Assembly: GCA_030673825.1 (NCBI GenBank)
Contig: JAUTCS010000034.1
Span: forward strand, 1-64,000
DNA from: Verrucomicrobiota bacterium JB024
Lineage (GTDB): Bacteria > Verrucomicrobiota > Verrucomicrobiia > Opitutales > Cerasicoccaceae
Reading direction: 5' to 3'
Length of the DNA stretch: 64,000 bases
The position numbers were made by a program, and so were the translations under genes. The notes beneath the pieces are model-generated. The model made no database searches. It was given only the letters and a program-made list of their open reading frames with translations, and was not told the origin of the DNA. Position 1 is the stretch's first letter; each line of letters begins with the position of its first letter. Below, piece by piece: positions 34,451-44,146 of this stretch.

Positions 34451-34566
34451 GTGAGCACAGTCCGACACAGAACGGTTGTCGTAACGGGTGCCTCTTCCGG
34501 TATTGGCGAGGCTGCGGCCCTCAAGGCATGGGCTACACTCGGGCTACGCCCTCATTGCTCCCAAGC
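34451..34566 (+). pseudogene. fragment of a short-chain dehydrogenase N-terminus
   Basis: RTVVVTGASSGIGEAAALK is the N-terminal beta strand and TGxxxGIG cofactor motif of an SDR, but the sequence stops resembling a protein within 20 residues and ends at a stop. It follows the acetylesterase remnant and runs up to the end of the convergent 2-hydroxyacid dehydrogenase gene. It is a leftover of a deletion or rearrangement. Confidence 0.6.
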
Positions 34567-34581
34567 CTTGAATAGCATCGG

Positions 34582-35607
34582 TCAGGCCAATAAAGCGGCG
34601 AACTCACGTGTGAGCGCGCTCATCAACGGCTCACCGTTCAGGTAACGGCGGCACTCCTCCAGAGCCCACTCGCCCATACGGAAACATTCGCGGCCCGTAG
34701 ACCCGGCAATGTGCGGGGTAATAAACACGTTAGGAAGCTCTAGTAGTTGAGAGTAGCGCGCGTGAGACACATCCGTCGCGTAAAACAAGCTCTCGTCTTG
34801 AATGACATCCAATACCGCCGTCAAATCCTCACGCCTGCGCAGGACATTACACATGGCAACCTCGTCCACAATTGCCCCACGTGAACTGTTGATAAACGTC
34901 GCATATCGGGGCATGGATGCCAGCATGGAGCCGGTAATCATGTTCTCGGTCTCCTTCAGCCAGGGAGCGTGAAGGCTCACGACATCGCATTGCTCAAAAA
35001 GCGCTTCAAGGCTATCGATCCTTTGCACGTTCAACTCCTGAAACAATGCTTCGCTCGCGAATGGATCATAGGCGACAACATCGACATCGTACCGAGTTAG
35101 CATCTCGCAAACAAGGCGTCCAATCGCCCCCAGGGCGATAATGCCGACCGTCGTCCCCCTGTACATACCGGGAATAGCCTCTCTGTCCGTACATAGCTTA
35201 CCGAGCTTGATATTCTGGCAGAGCCTGAACGCATGCTTAAGCGACAGGATAATGAGCGCGCAGGTGTATTCTGCAACCGGGACGGCGTTAGCCTGATAGC
35301 TACTGGTCAAGACAATGCCTCTTTCCCAAAACGCATCGGTCACTACCTTTCGTACGGTGCCAGCTCCATAGAAAAAGGCGCGCAGCCCGGGTAGGCATGT
35401 AAGAATCTCCTCATCCATGATGGGTGCCCCCCATCCGGAAAAGACGATTTCCACGTCTTTAAAATGCTCCGGTCGTGCCAGAATGGTTTCACGGCTGTAA
35501 GGCAGGCCGTCATTATCCGTTATTTCACGGACAGAGGAAACGGCCTCTTCACCATAAATAATGCGGAACTGCTCAGCATCCAAAAGAAATATAGAACGTG
35601 GTTTCAT
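34582..35607 (-). CDS. D-isomer-specific 2-hydroxyacid dehydrogenase, cluster B1
   Basis: 341 residues. NAD-binding motif TVGIIALGAIGRLVCEML (GxGxxG) at about residue 154, catalytic Arg in INSSRGAIVDE (near 240), Glu in VIQDESLF and His in FITPHIAGST (near 299). The substrate-binding N-terminus includes VFSGWGAPIMDEEIL. It reduces or oxidises a 2-hydroxy acid in the cytoplasm. A close paralogue lies at 45141-46160 in cluster B2, with the same domain order and near-identical motifs. Each is downstream of a DUF1961 gene, so a shared function in the same pathway is likely. Confidence 0.9.
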   Translation of the reverse strand: MKPRSIFLLDAEQFRIIYGEEAVSSVREITDNDGLPYSRETILARPEHFKDVEIVFSGWGAPIMDEEILTCLPGLRAFFYGAGTVRKVVTDAFWERGIVLTSSYQANAVPVAEYTCALIILSLKHAFRLCQNIKLGKLCTDREAIPGMYRGTTVGIIALGAIGRLVCEMLTRYDVDVVAYDPFASEALFQELNVQRIDSLEALFEQCDVVSLHAPWLKETENMITGSMLASMPRYATFINSSRGAIVDEVAMCNVLRRREDLTAVLDVIQDESLFYATDVSHARYSQLLELPNVFITPHIAGSTGRECFRMGEWALEECRRYLNGEPLMSALTREFAALLA

Positions 35608-35743
35608 TCCTATGCCAATATATGTGCTTGCAGTTGAGTTCGCATATTCCGCCCCATCTCTCTGGCCGTGCTCTAGTCCCGCTCACGAGTGATAGTTAAC
35701 GATCGCGTCCACCTGTAACATCAATCACATCCCACTGAGCAGG

Positions 35744-36628
35744 TCATTCACTCAGAGGCTCCGCCTGACAGATAGTGATGTTCTTATAAATGCCCGCCCG
35801 TTGGTTCATGTGACGCAGGCCGATGCGGCCTTTATTCAGGTTGGGAACATCCGACAAGTCCCACTGATAGTACCGTTCTTCGTCGGGGTTTTGAACTTTC
35901 ATCAGCAGTTCATTGCCGCGCTTGATCACGGTCACGTGGTGCTGGACGCCCGGTTCAAAAAGCCCTACCGCCGCATAGTCGGGCTTGATTTCCATTTTGT
36001 TAAAACTCCCTTCGAACAGTGAACGCGGGTAGCGGCGAGCCCGTATGTAGGCCGACTCCTTGGTTGCCTTCGGATCGTTATCAAAAGCTGCGAAACTGAT
36101 GTGAAGCAGATTCATGTGGTCGTAATACATCCGCATGTAGGGGACCTGGCGCAGGTCGCTCCACGCTGAGATATCTTCCACATACGGAGCCGGGCCCGCT
36201 CCAGTCGCATAGAGATAGACGATGTTCACGTAGTGATCGATCGTGTCCATCCGGGTGTAGTCGAACTCGAGCTTGAGGTCTCCCTCGAAGCTTTGACGCG
36301 TCCATAACACAGCATGAGAGGCATGATCATCCGCAATGGGTCCGGCAGAATAGTACAGGCCATTCGGCAGGTTCTTCAGAGTTGCCTTGTGCCCATCGAC
36401 AAACCAGCGATCCTGCCAGGACTCCAGGCCGGAATCCACCATGGCTTCTTGCCAGGGAGCTTCCTGCGCAGCCTCGAAGGCAGCGCGGTTATTGTTTTCG
36501 TTCTGCGATGTCGGGGTTGCCATGGTGTTAACAGACAGGCCGCATATCAAAGAGCCGGCAAGCATCAGGGCCCGGACATGAGTGATGGCGAGGCACCTTG
36601 TCGCGCGGGGGAGTTGTTGCTCGGTCAT
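35744..36628 (-). CDS. DUF1961 secreted protein, cluster B1
   Basis: 294 residues. The hydrophobic stretch ALMLAGSLICGLSVNTMA (about 20-38) suggests export. The DUF1961 signature is clear: FVDGHKATLKNLPNGLYYSA, DDHASHAVLWTRQSFEGDL (about 100-118), YLYATGAGPAPYVEDISAW, ESAYIRARRYPRSLFEG and GRIGLRHMNQRAG near the end. The fold is a concanavalin-like beta-jelly roll; function is not established in the literature I know. The paralogue is at 49367-50200. In both loci it accompanies a propeller and a D-2-hydroxyacid dehydrogenase, which suggests an acidic polysaccharide as target. Confidence 0.85.
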   Translation of the reverse strand: MTEQQLPRATRCLAITHVRALMLAGSLICGLSVNTMATPTSQNENNNRAAFEAAQEAPWQEAMVDSGLESWQDRWFVDGHKATLKNLPNGLYYSAGPIADDHASHAVLWTRQSFEGDLKLEFDYTRMDTIDHYVNIVYLYATGAGPAPYVEDISAWSDLRQVPYMRMYYDHMNLLHISFAAFDNDPKATKESAYIRARRYPRSLFEGSFNKMEIKPDYAAVGLFEPGVQHHVTVIKRGNELLMKVQNPDEERYYQWDLSDVPNLNKGRIGLRHMNQRAGIYKNITICQAEPLSE

Positions 36629-36682
36629 GATTACGGTTTGGTTTGTGGTTTCGGGTTAACGATAGACGCGATCTATAATCGC

Positions 36683-38068
36683 TTATTCTTGCGAAACAGG
36701 CAGGCTATCGCCTTCAGCCACCGGTATTGCGGCACTGGAAGTGTCAACGGTCCATACCGGCCAGCTACCGCTATAGTCGTTCTTCTCCTCACCCAACTTG
36801 AGTTGGCTCATGAGGATATCGACCTCGGGGCGGGAGTGGTCGATGAATGCCATCGACCACGTACGGTCGGCACCGTCCGCATAAGGAACGACCTTCTCAA
36901 AGGTCTTTACCCACTCGCCACCCTTTTCCTGTTGGATGTACATCTCCATCGCGGTCTGCCCCTCGGTAGAGAGCAGTAATCGATGGCTGCCATCGGGCAT
37001 TGGCTCAAGGTCCTTGGCCGCGATATCGGCCAACTTGCGGTGCTGCCATGTGTCGCCATCCCAGACAGCCTCCCAGCACTCACTGCGATTATTATAAATG
37101 ACCAGAAGAGAACCATCCGAATACTCGGAGACCAGGATGCGGTTGACCAGCTTCTCGGCCAGGATGGAACCCGTATCCAGTACGGTGCAGTAGTCCAGCA
37201 TTTCGTCCAGATCAATGATCTCTCCCAGGTCCGACCCGTCAGGCGCCTCCCAAGTGCCGCTCTCCGGATAAAAGGTCGCCATGTAAGCGTTACGCGAGCC
37301 CTGGTTGTGCCCGTTGGGGCCGCCCCGCATCACCCAGACGAAATGCACCCGGGCGGGTTGATCACCGTCGGCAGGTTGCACACTCATGTGGTAGGCGTAA
37401 ACCTCATCGATGTGGTCGGGGTCTTTCTGGTCCGAGTCGATCGCATTGATATGATCCGACCATGTCTGGCCGCTATCGTCAGAATAGACATAGCCGAACG
37501 ACCGGTAGGGCCACAGCCGATCACCCGTAACGCTGTAGAAAATATAGACGCGTCCATCCACCGAGAAAATTATCGGATAACAATCATTCCTCGTCTCGAT
37601 CAATTGATGCGACCACTCCCCCTCCATGGAGTGGGGCTCCGGCGCGCGGGCGATCTGCAAATTGTCGTTGTGGTCGGCCCAAGTGATGAGGAGGTGCCCG
37701 TCCGGGGCCATCGCCATATTGGGATAATTGTGGTAATCCCAGGTACCCACATAGTTTAGTTTACAAATCGTCTTTTCCGGTGACCACTGCCCGGTGGCGT
37801 TATCGTAGCTCATCCCCATAACGCTCATCCCGGGCCCATTCCAGCAGATGAATGTTTTGTCCACGACCGGGTCGTAGAGGCCGTAACCATGCGGACGACG
37901 GCAACCATAAGTCGCGTTGGTGGCAATTTTAGTGAACGCCGCGTCCACTTCAGCGGGCGCTTGACCAGATTCGGGAGCCGACACGGCGGCGGGTTCGACG
38001 GGAGCCGCCACGCAAAAAGGGGTCAGCGCCAGCAGGACAAGGCTCCAAAGGGAATATCCAATTTTCAT
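36683..38068 (-). CDS. BNR_4-type beta-propeller secreted protein, cluster B1
   Basis: 461 residues with signal peptide MKIGYSLWSLVLLALTPFCV (about 1-22). The BNR_4 family features are the YGCRRPHGYGLYDPVVDKTF block, DYHNYPNMAMAPDGHLLITW and GYVYSDDSGQTWSDH, an Asp-box-like turn. The family includes uronan/ulvan lyase-like propellers and uncharacterised proteins. A lyase that cuts uronic-acid glycans is the working idea. It lies between PEP-CTERM and DUF1961 genes. No catalytic residues are assigned. Confidence 0.8.
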   Translation of the reverse strand: MKIGYSLWSLVLLALTPFCVAAPVEPAAVSAPESGQAPAEVDAAFTKIATNATYGCRRPHGYGLYDPVVDKTFICWNGPGMSVMGMSYDNATGQWSPEKTICKLNYVGTWDYHNYPNMAMAPDGHLLITWADHNDNLQIARAPEPHSMEGEWSHQLIETRNDCYPIIFSVDGRVYIFYSVTGDRLWPYRSFGYVYSDDSGQTWSDHINAIDSDQKDPDHIDEVYAYHMSVQPADGDQPARVHFVWVMRGGPNGHNQGSRNAYMATFYPESGTWEAPDGSDLGEIIDLDEMLDYCTVLDTGSILAEKLVNRILVSEYSDGSLLVIYNNRSECWEAVWDGDTWQHRKLADIAAKDLEPMPDGSHRLLLSTEGQTAMEMYIQQEKGGEWVKTFEKVVPYADGADRTWSMAFIDHSRPEVDILMSQLKLGEEKNDYSGSWPVWTVDTSSAAIPVAEGDSLPVSQE

Positions 38069-38285
38069 GGTAGAATTCTGTTGATAGTAAATATAATTTT
38101 TCTCACCTGCAAAATCTTCGTCCGCTCAAGCCATCAGGCACATCACAAGCCTTTTCATTGCAAGGTTGCCGGTCTGGCTTACACGGTCTTGGTCATACAA
38201 GCTACGGCCGCAACGCACGTCTACTTTTGTATCAAAATCCAAATACAAACCTATTATATCGCTTCATAAATAGACAGCCCACCCT

Positions 38286-38315
38286 GACTGTGGCCGCGTG
38301 AACGCGGCCACAGTC
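38286..38315. repeat. perfect 12-bp hairpin downstream of the PEP-CTERM gene
   Basis: GACTGTGGCCGC, loop GTGAAC, GCGGCCACAGTC. It lies about 40 nt after the stop of the minus-strand gene at 38356. There is no T run on either strand, so it is not a standard terminator; it may protect the 3' end of the mRNA or act as a factor-assisted stop between genes of the cluster. Confidence 0.6.
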
Positions 38316-38355
38316 AAGAAGCTTCAAGCAAAATATATCCGGAACCCGAGAAGGC

Positions 38356-39225
38356 TCAACTGCGACGACGACGGATCGCCCGTACCGCGCCCAAAGCCAA
38401 AAGCGGAAGGGCAAGCAGAGAGAACATCGACGCGCTAGGCTCGGGAATCTGGTTGTAGGTAATCTCAATGTCGCTCATCGAGAAAGAGCTCATCCCCGCG
38501 GGCGTCCCATAGATGACAAAGGTATCGAACGCAGATGTGATGTCAGTCGTGTCAGTAACGGTGGCCGAGTAGCCCGTGAAGTCGATCATCGTGACCGATA
38601 TCACCATACCGGCGTCTGTGTGTGTCAGCGTCAGGCTCACGTCATAAAAAGTGCCATTGCCAAAAGTCGCTCCCGAGCCGATTTTGCTACCGAGAGTCTC
38701 GTAGCAATCGGAAATGGAGCTAATCAAACTATTCGAAGCCGGGTCAAGGCCTGGCACTCGCTCGTAAACGCTTGCCGCATTGTCGCTATTGATACTCAAA
38801 CCTGTGCAATAACCGGTATAACCGTTGAAGATCGTATTGGCCAGGCCGGCACCATCGGCGCTGATCCGCTCTCCTCCGGAATTGAGGATGCCAATACGGA
38901 GCGCGCTGTTGTTGCTCGCCGGATCGGTGACAGAAACGCTGAAGTTGAAACCGATCGATTCGCCCTCTGCCAAGTTGATCGTACCCGAGTCCGTGAAGTA
39001 GGCCAGGGCATAGCGTTGAGCGTCAGAGGTCAAGTTACCGGTCGTGTCACTAATGCCGCTACCAAATGTGCCGTACCAGGCTGCCGTCTGAGGCAAGTCC
39101 TGGGTCAACCGTTCGCCGGTGGGAAAGTTTTCCGAGAGCAGCGTGGTTGTCGCCGAGGCCATCGAGCAGGCCAACCCGCTCAGGCAGAATGCAAACAAGT
39201 AGGGGGATATGAGCTTCTTATTCAT
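38356..39225 (-). CDS. PEP-CTERM secreted protein, cluster B1
   Basis: 289 residues from MNKKLISPYLFAFCLSGLAC at 39225, a signal peptide ending near ASATTT; the frame open to 39294 adds a non-signal leader. A Ser/Thr-rich beta domain follows. The C-terminus NQIPEPSASMFSLLALPLLA followed by LGAVRAIRRRR is the PEP-CTERM tag (PEP motif, hydrophobic stretch, basic tail). First gene after the LacI regulator in cluster B1. Likely a glycan-binding surface protein processed by an exosortase. Confidence 0.88.
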   Translation of the reverse strand: MNKKLISPYLFAFCLSGLACSMASATTTLLSENFPTGERLTQDLPQTAAWYGTFGSGISDTTGNLTSDAQRYALAYFTDSGTINLAEGESIGFNFSVSVTDPASNNSALRIGILNSGGERISADGAGLANTIFNGYTGYCTGLSINSDNAASVYERVPGLDPASNSLISSISDCYETLGSKIGSGATFGNGTFYDVSLTLTHTDAGMVISVTMIDFTGYSATVTDTTDITSAFDTFVIYGTPAGMSSFSMSDIEITYNQIPEPSASMFSLLALPLLALGAVRAIRRRRS

Positions 39226-39338
39226 AATAGTCGATAGGTATGGGTGGGATATTGATTCAGGAACAAGTATCCACCTTGTGCGGATACTCGGCAATTGATT
39301 CTTAAGTCAAATAGTTGCGCACGCTTAGCCATAAGACG

Positions 39339-40349
39339 CTAAGCTCGTGGGCGAACGCTCAAACCATCGCGAAAAGACCCGGATTCCATGTAGAATCGCG
39401 GAGGGGTCAAAACACCACAGACCTGCTTGTGGATCAGCGAGACGAGAAAATCTATCGTATTAGCACTCAAATGCTCAAAGGTCTCATCGAAGCCAGCCAA
39501 GTCCTTGTTTTTTTTATCGTCATGATGGACAATCCACTGCGAAAACCCAATCTGCTCGGGGACTTTCCAGCCTTTTTCCAGTAAAGCTTCATAATGTGGA
39601 GGATGGCCGATAACCGCATCCAGGCGATGACGACGCACCCACTCGTCAATCTCATCAGCCTTGGCCTGCTCGCGTGTGTAGGGTGGCACATGCTTAAGGC
39701 CGTTTCTTTGTGCATAGAGGAGATAGGCACCGTACTTTTGTCCGTCCGTTCGTTTATCCAACGAGTCCGGCAAACAGAATCCGACCCGGCGATATCCCCG
39801 CGCCTGCAACTCCTCCAGATGGATCAGGGTATTCTGGAAATGGTGCGTGCTGGCACGGTTGAAGTGCGGTTCCTCCACCGAATAGCCAATGGCCACAACC
39901 GGCCATCTATCCCATTCACCCGACAAACGGGTTTGCCGGGTGAATGGACCAATGATCACGCCACGCAGCCCTTGGTTCCACCAGATGGACTGCAGACGCT
40001 CCATGCTGATGTCCAAACGCCCGAGGTTGTATTCGATTAAATTATAGCCGAGTTCGGAGGCTCGTTGGCTGGCATTTTCGTACACCATCTTTCCAAAGGG
40101 TACCTGCGGCCCCATGTCAGTCAGATAGGCCAGGCCGCTTCGCACATCCTGCGGGCGTACAGCATTGCGGTAAGAGCTCAGCGCACTCAGTCCCGCATCC
40201 GGAACATACCCCATCTCTTTAGCCAGCGCCTGGATTTCCTCACGCTTTTGCTGCGATATCCGGCTGTAGTTACGTAAGGCCAGTGAGACCGTTGAAAGGT
40301 GTACCCCGGCTCGCTCGGCTACTTGTTTTAATGTCACTCGCCGCTTCAT
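39339..40349 (-). CDS. LacI-family transcriptional regulator, cluster B1
   Basis: 336 residues from the ATG at 40349 (a TTG at 40355 is also possible). HTH at residues about 5-25: VTLKQVAERAGVHLSTVSLA, then the hinge. The remainder is a periplasmic-binding-protein-like domain with GLAYLTDMGPQVPFGKMVYE and VVAIGYSVEEP. It likely represses cluster B1 until a sugar binds. Two palindromes (see 40349-40383) lie right at its own start. Cluster B1 genes begin 113 nt downstream of the regulator. Confidence 0.9.
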   Translation of the reverse strand: MKRRVTLKQVAERAGVHLSTVSLALRNYSRISQQKREEIQALAKEMGYVPDAGLSALSSYRNAVRPQDVRSGLAYLTDMGPQVPFGKMVYENASQRASELGYNLIEYNLGRLDISMERLQSIWWNQGLRGVIIGPFTRQTRLSGEWDRWPVVAIGYSVEEPHFNRASTHHFQNTLIHLEELQARGYRRVGFCLPDSLDKRTDGQKYGAYLLYAQRNGLKHVPPYTREQAKADEIDEWVRRHRLDAVIGHPPHYEALLEKGWKVPEQIGFSQWIVHHDDKKNKDLAGFDETFEHLSANTIDFLVSLIHKQVCGVLTPPRFYMESGSFRDGLSVRPRA

Positions 40350-40383
40350 GCGCAACTAATTGAATTACTAAGAGATTGCGCAA
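40349..40383. promoter_or_regulatory. candidate LacI operators
   Basis: TGCGCA (40349-40354) and TTGCGCAA (40376-40383) are palindromes with the central CG typical of LacI-family sites, about 28 bp centre to centre. TGCGCAA and TTGCGCA also form an inverted pair. They overlap the start codon of the LacI gene, which fits autorepression, and could serve the divergent gene too. Confidence 0.5.
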
Positions 40384-40615
40384 AGCCATGACAACTTCTA
40401 AATTACAGCTTTTAAATTCAGACACAGCTGACACAGCCGATATTTTGCGGTGCCCCCCTACCCTTTCCTGGTGCAACGCAGTAAGAACGTCACGAGGAAC
40501 TACAGATGAATCCCGTGTAAATGAGAACCCCTCTAAAGGCATACTCACCCCAATCCAGCAAGCCCGTGTTGAGAAGATAAAAATCTGTCCCAAGCCTGAT
40601 TTTGGCTCTCCCATC

Positions 40616-43600
40616 ATGCCCTGTCGCTTTCCCCCAAAACGTTCGCAAACCGACAACCATTCACGGCAGCCGGGTTTCGCTCTCATCTTGTCGCTGACTT
40701 TGATGGCCTTCCTTCTGCTCCTGCTGGTCAGCCTGAGCACGCTGATACGGGTGGAAACAGCGACCACAGAACGCAGCAACTACCAAATCGAGGCTGAGCA
40801 AAACGCCCTTCTGGGGATCAAGACCGCACTCGGTCAACTGCAGAAGCTCGCCGGACCGGACCAGCGCGTAACAGCGCCGGCAAATATCGATGAAAATACC
40901 GCCAACGGGAAGCAGTATTGGACAGGAGTATGGAGATCCGGCACCACAGGCGGCGCGACGGCAAACGACTTTGAAGGCTGGCTCGTCTCCCTGCCCGACG
41001 GTGTCGGAAACACCCTCGACCAGCGCGAGGCGGCGGATGTGAATTGGAGCGACTTTAACCCTGAGTGGGTGACGCTGGTCGGTGCCGGCACCGTCGAAGG
41101 TGGACAACAGGCAGATTACGTTGTCGCGGGGAAGGTCAGCATCGATCAGACCGGGCACTACGCTTACTGGACGGGCGAGGAAAACACCAAGGCGCGCGTG
41201 AACCTCTCAACCCCGGCCAACGTCGCAGCCCTCGATTCGGACCTGATGGCACCTCGCTACACGGGTTTCACCAGCGTGGACACCGGTTTCGGCTCACTAA
41301 CAGCAAGCGACACCAACCTGGAGAAGTTGACCAGTCTGAGCGATCTGAACAACCTCACCGGCGTCGCCCATGGCCTCGATCAGCTTTACTTTCACGACCT
41401 GTCCACCCATGGTCGGGGCGTACAGGCTGACGTCAAAAACGGCGGCTTAAAAAAAGACCTCACTCACTTGCTGGAAAGCGACACAGCCTTTACGAGATAC
41501 TTCGGTCTCGGACCGACCGACTCCCCCCGCGGGATCTGGCCGGAGCCCTACACCTTTCACGACGCGGACGAAAGCTACAACTTTCCCTACGGCGCTCCCA
41601 ACTGGGGCATCCTGGCCTCCTATTACCGCCTTTACGAGGACATAAGCAACGGTGCCATCGCTCCCCGCGCACCTTACGAGCAACCCAAGTCCGCGACACA
41701 GAACAATTATCATGGCTCGGGAGAAATCTACCAATACAACCAGCCGGTACACGCCGTTGTTTCGATGTTCCGCCTGGCCCTTGCCTTGGAATACCGCCGG
41801 GTAGATAAAACCGATAGCGACGGCAACCCCGTCAGCACGCCCAACCCCGACGGCAGCAGCAGCCAGGTTTACATTTACCGACCCATTCTCCACATCAAGC
41901 CGCTCATTGCCCTCTACAACCCCTACGACATCGCACTCGTCTCCAATCAATACGACATCAACTGGGGCTTCATGCCCACCATCACGATCACCGTCAACGG
42001 CGAGGATGTCGTCTTCAACCTGCAGGAGGTCCTTCCCGAGTCGCCGGACTACGGGTCCATGTTCCGCTGGAGCATCTCGCAGGACACCGACCTTCAGCCT
42101 GGAGAAACCCGCTACTACGCGCTCAACCAGGCCTACGAAATGAGCAACTCCGTCTCGAACTACGACTTCGCTCAGATGGAGGCAGCCTGGCAGGAGGACG
42201 GAGCCTACCTGATCGACCTCACGCAGTGGCGGGTGGGGAATGCGAATGTCAGCTCGGATAAACGCTTTATCGTGCGAGCCGATACCGACGGGAACACCGT
42301 CTCACTCTACTCGACCAAATCCACCCGCAACAAAGACGAAGACAAGAAGAGCCCGCGCTTCGGTCTCACCGACGCCGAGGTAGACAAACTCATCATCGAA
42401 ACCTCCGACGTGCCGCCCCCGGTTGAAGTCGTTGTGTACTACGGCAACGTTGAGGTCGGCGAAGTCACGGAGACGCCCATGGGCACCCTCGCCCTCAGGT
42501 TCAGAGACCCCAACGGCACGAATACTGCCGCCCAACTCATTGACTCTTATTATCAGGAGACAAACAATAACCGCTATCCGGATTCGGCTGTCTGGGGCCA
42601 ACAGATATTGAACCTCGTCGATAACCCTTCTGATATAGATGCCGTCGCTTTCAGCCTGCGCACCACCACTCAGACCGACGAGCCGCACCGGCAGCTGATC
42701 GACGCCAACCCGCGTGCCCTCATGCTCTCGGGGAAGATAGACGGCTTTCGATCCGGAGACGGACTGACGACCTTCTCCGGGTGGACGATGACCGAATATG
42801 AAGCGGGCGAGAGCCTCGAACCGCAGATTGCGGACTTGACCCGCTACACCGGATTTTGGGGCAATACCCGTGAATTGAACGTCGACAACAGCATGGCCGC
42901 CTCGGCGAGCTCCGTCATGCTCTACCATGTGCCGCGCCAGCCCTTGATCTCGCTGGGGACATTTCAACACGCCGGACTCGGACGGTACAGCTACCAACCG
43001 GCCTACATCTTTGGCAACAGCTACGCTACTTCAAAAATCCCTTCGACGGCGACCCGCAGCACCTACGAGGAATACACCCGAACCCGCTACGCATACGACT
43101 GGTCCTACGCCATCAACGATGCGGTCTGGGACAGCTATTACTTTTCCACAGTCCCCCAGGACGACGACGAGGCCGAGGCGTTGATCGGTGAAATCGAAGC
43201 CAAGACCGCAACCTTGCCCAACCCGCGCTTCTCCCTCTACAGCCCCGAAGGCTACGACCTCGACAACGCATCTCTGGCCAACTTGTTAACCGACGACAGT
43301 GTCGAGGACACCGCGGAGATCACCGCGGCATTCCAGCTGACCGATGGTATGTTCAACGTCAATTCGACGTCGGTCGAGGCCTGGAAGGCCTTCCTCGGCA
43401 GCAACTCTCATCTCGATGTCCCGATTTATAACCCCGCCACTGGGCTCTCCAACACCACGGTGAATGAAGCCGAGGCAGTTTTCTTCCGCTCACCCCTACC
43501 TTACGACAACGGCTTCTTGACCCAAGAATCCGGACAAAACTTCTGGAATGCCTATCGCAAGCTGACCGATGTGGAACTGACGGAACTGGCCACCGCGATC

Positions 43601-44119
43601 GTGGAAGAGGTTCGCTTGCGTGGGCCGTTTTCCTCGCTCGGCGATTTCGTCAACCGTCGCCCAGGCTCGGCTGATCCCGAGCAGCGTCGGCGTGGCCCTC
43701 TCCAGGCTGCACTGGATACCACTGTTAACCAGCCTCTTGATACCGGACTGGTCGGCACGGTGACGGGGGACAACCTCGCGATCCCTGATTTCGCAGGTGA
43801 TGTCTATAACGCGACCGACACCCCCGGCACCGGCATGCCCGGATGGATACTGCAGGGCGATGTCCTCCAAGCCCTCGGACCGCTCATGAGTGTGCGTTCC
43901 GACACTTTCCGCATCCGCGCCTATGGTGACCGAACCAACCCGCTCACCGGCGATGTTCTGGCGCGGGCTTGGTGCGAAGTTGTCGTCCAACGAGTGCCCG
44001 ATCCAGTGATGACAACCGGGAACGCCCCCACCCGGGAAGAACTTGCCACTCCGCCAACCGACTTCGGACGGCAATTCCGGATCGTAACATTCCGCTGGCT
44101 CAACAACGATGACGTTTAA
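40616..44119 (+). CDS. Verru_Chthon cassette protein A-like, prepilin-type N-terminus
   Basis: 1167 residues from the ATG at 40616; the open frame begins at 40376 but this start puts the membrane segment in place. Residues about 20-45 are a hydrophobic segment after RQPGFALIL, then LIRVETATTERSNYQIEAEQ, the alpha-helical spine of type II/IV pilin-like proteins (the family's N-terminus lacks the usual Glu5). The rest is a large mostly beta extracellular region with many Asn/Tyr/Asp, ending in a WCEVVVQRVPDPV region. Such proteins are encoded in Verrucomicrobium-type cassettes with proteins B, C and D; here only a second gene accompanies it. Function unknown; a surface appendage is likely. Confidence 0.7.
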   Translation: MPCRFPPKRSQTDNHSRQPGFALILSLTLMAFLLLLLVSLSTLIRVETATTERSNYQIEAEQNALLGIKTALGQLQKLAGPDQRVTAPANIDENTANGKQYWTGVWRSGTTGGATANDFEGWLVSLPDGVGNTLDQREAADVNWSDFNPEWVTLVGAGTVEGGQQADYVVAGKVSIDQTGHYAYWTGEENTKARVNLSTPANVAALDSDLMAPRYTGFTSVDTGFGSLTASDTNLEKLTSLSDLNNLTGVAHGLDQLYFHDLSTHGRGVQADVKNGGLKKDLTHLLESDTAFTRYFGLGPTDSPRGIWPEPYTFHDADESYNFPYGAPNWGILASYYRLYEDISNGAIAPRAPYEQPKSATQNNYHGSGEIYQYNQPVHAVVSMFRLALALEYRRVDKTDSDGNPVSTPNPDGSSSQVYIYRPILHIKPLIALYNPYDIALVSNQYDINWGFMPTITITVNGEDVVFNLQEVLPESPDYGSMFRWSISQDTDLQPGETRYYALNQAYEMSNSVSNYDFAQMEAAWQEDGAYLIDLTQWRVGNANVSSDKRFIVRADTDGNTVSLYSTKSTRNKDEDKKSPRFGLTDAEVDKLIIETSDVPPPVEVVVYYGNVEVGEVTETPMGTLALRFRDPNGTNTAAQLIDSYYQETNNNRYPDSAVWGQQILNLVDNPSDIDAVAFSLRTTTQTDEPHRQLIDANPRALMLSGKIDGFRSGDGLTTFSGWTMTEYEAGESLEPQIADLTRYTGFWGNTRELNVDNSMAASASSVMLYHVPRQPLISLGTFQHAGLGRYSYQPAYIFGNSYATSKIPSTATRSTYEEYTRTRYAYDWSYAINDAVWDSYYFSTVPQDDDEAEALIGEIEAKTATLPNPRFSLYSPEGYDLDNASLANLLTDDSVEDTAEITAAFQLTDGMFNVNSTSVEAWKAFLGSNSHLDVPIYNPATGLSNTTVNEAEAVFFRSPLPYDNGFLTQESGQNFWNAYRKLTDVELTELATAIVEEVRLRGPFSSLGDFVNRRPGSADPEQRRRGPLQAALDTTVNQPLDTGLVGTVTGDNLAIPDFAGDVYNATDTPGTGMPGWILQGDVLQALGPLMSVRSDTFRIRAYGDRTNPLTGDVLARAWCEVVVQRVPDPVMTTGNAPTREELATPPTDFGRQFRIVTFRWLNNDDV

Positions 44120-44146
44120 CCCTGTTGCGCCCCCCAGAGTTTTTCC

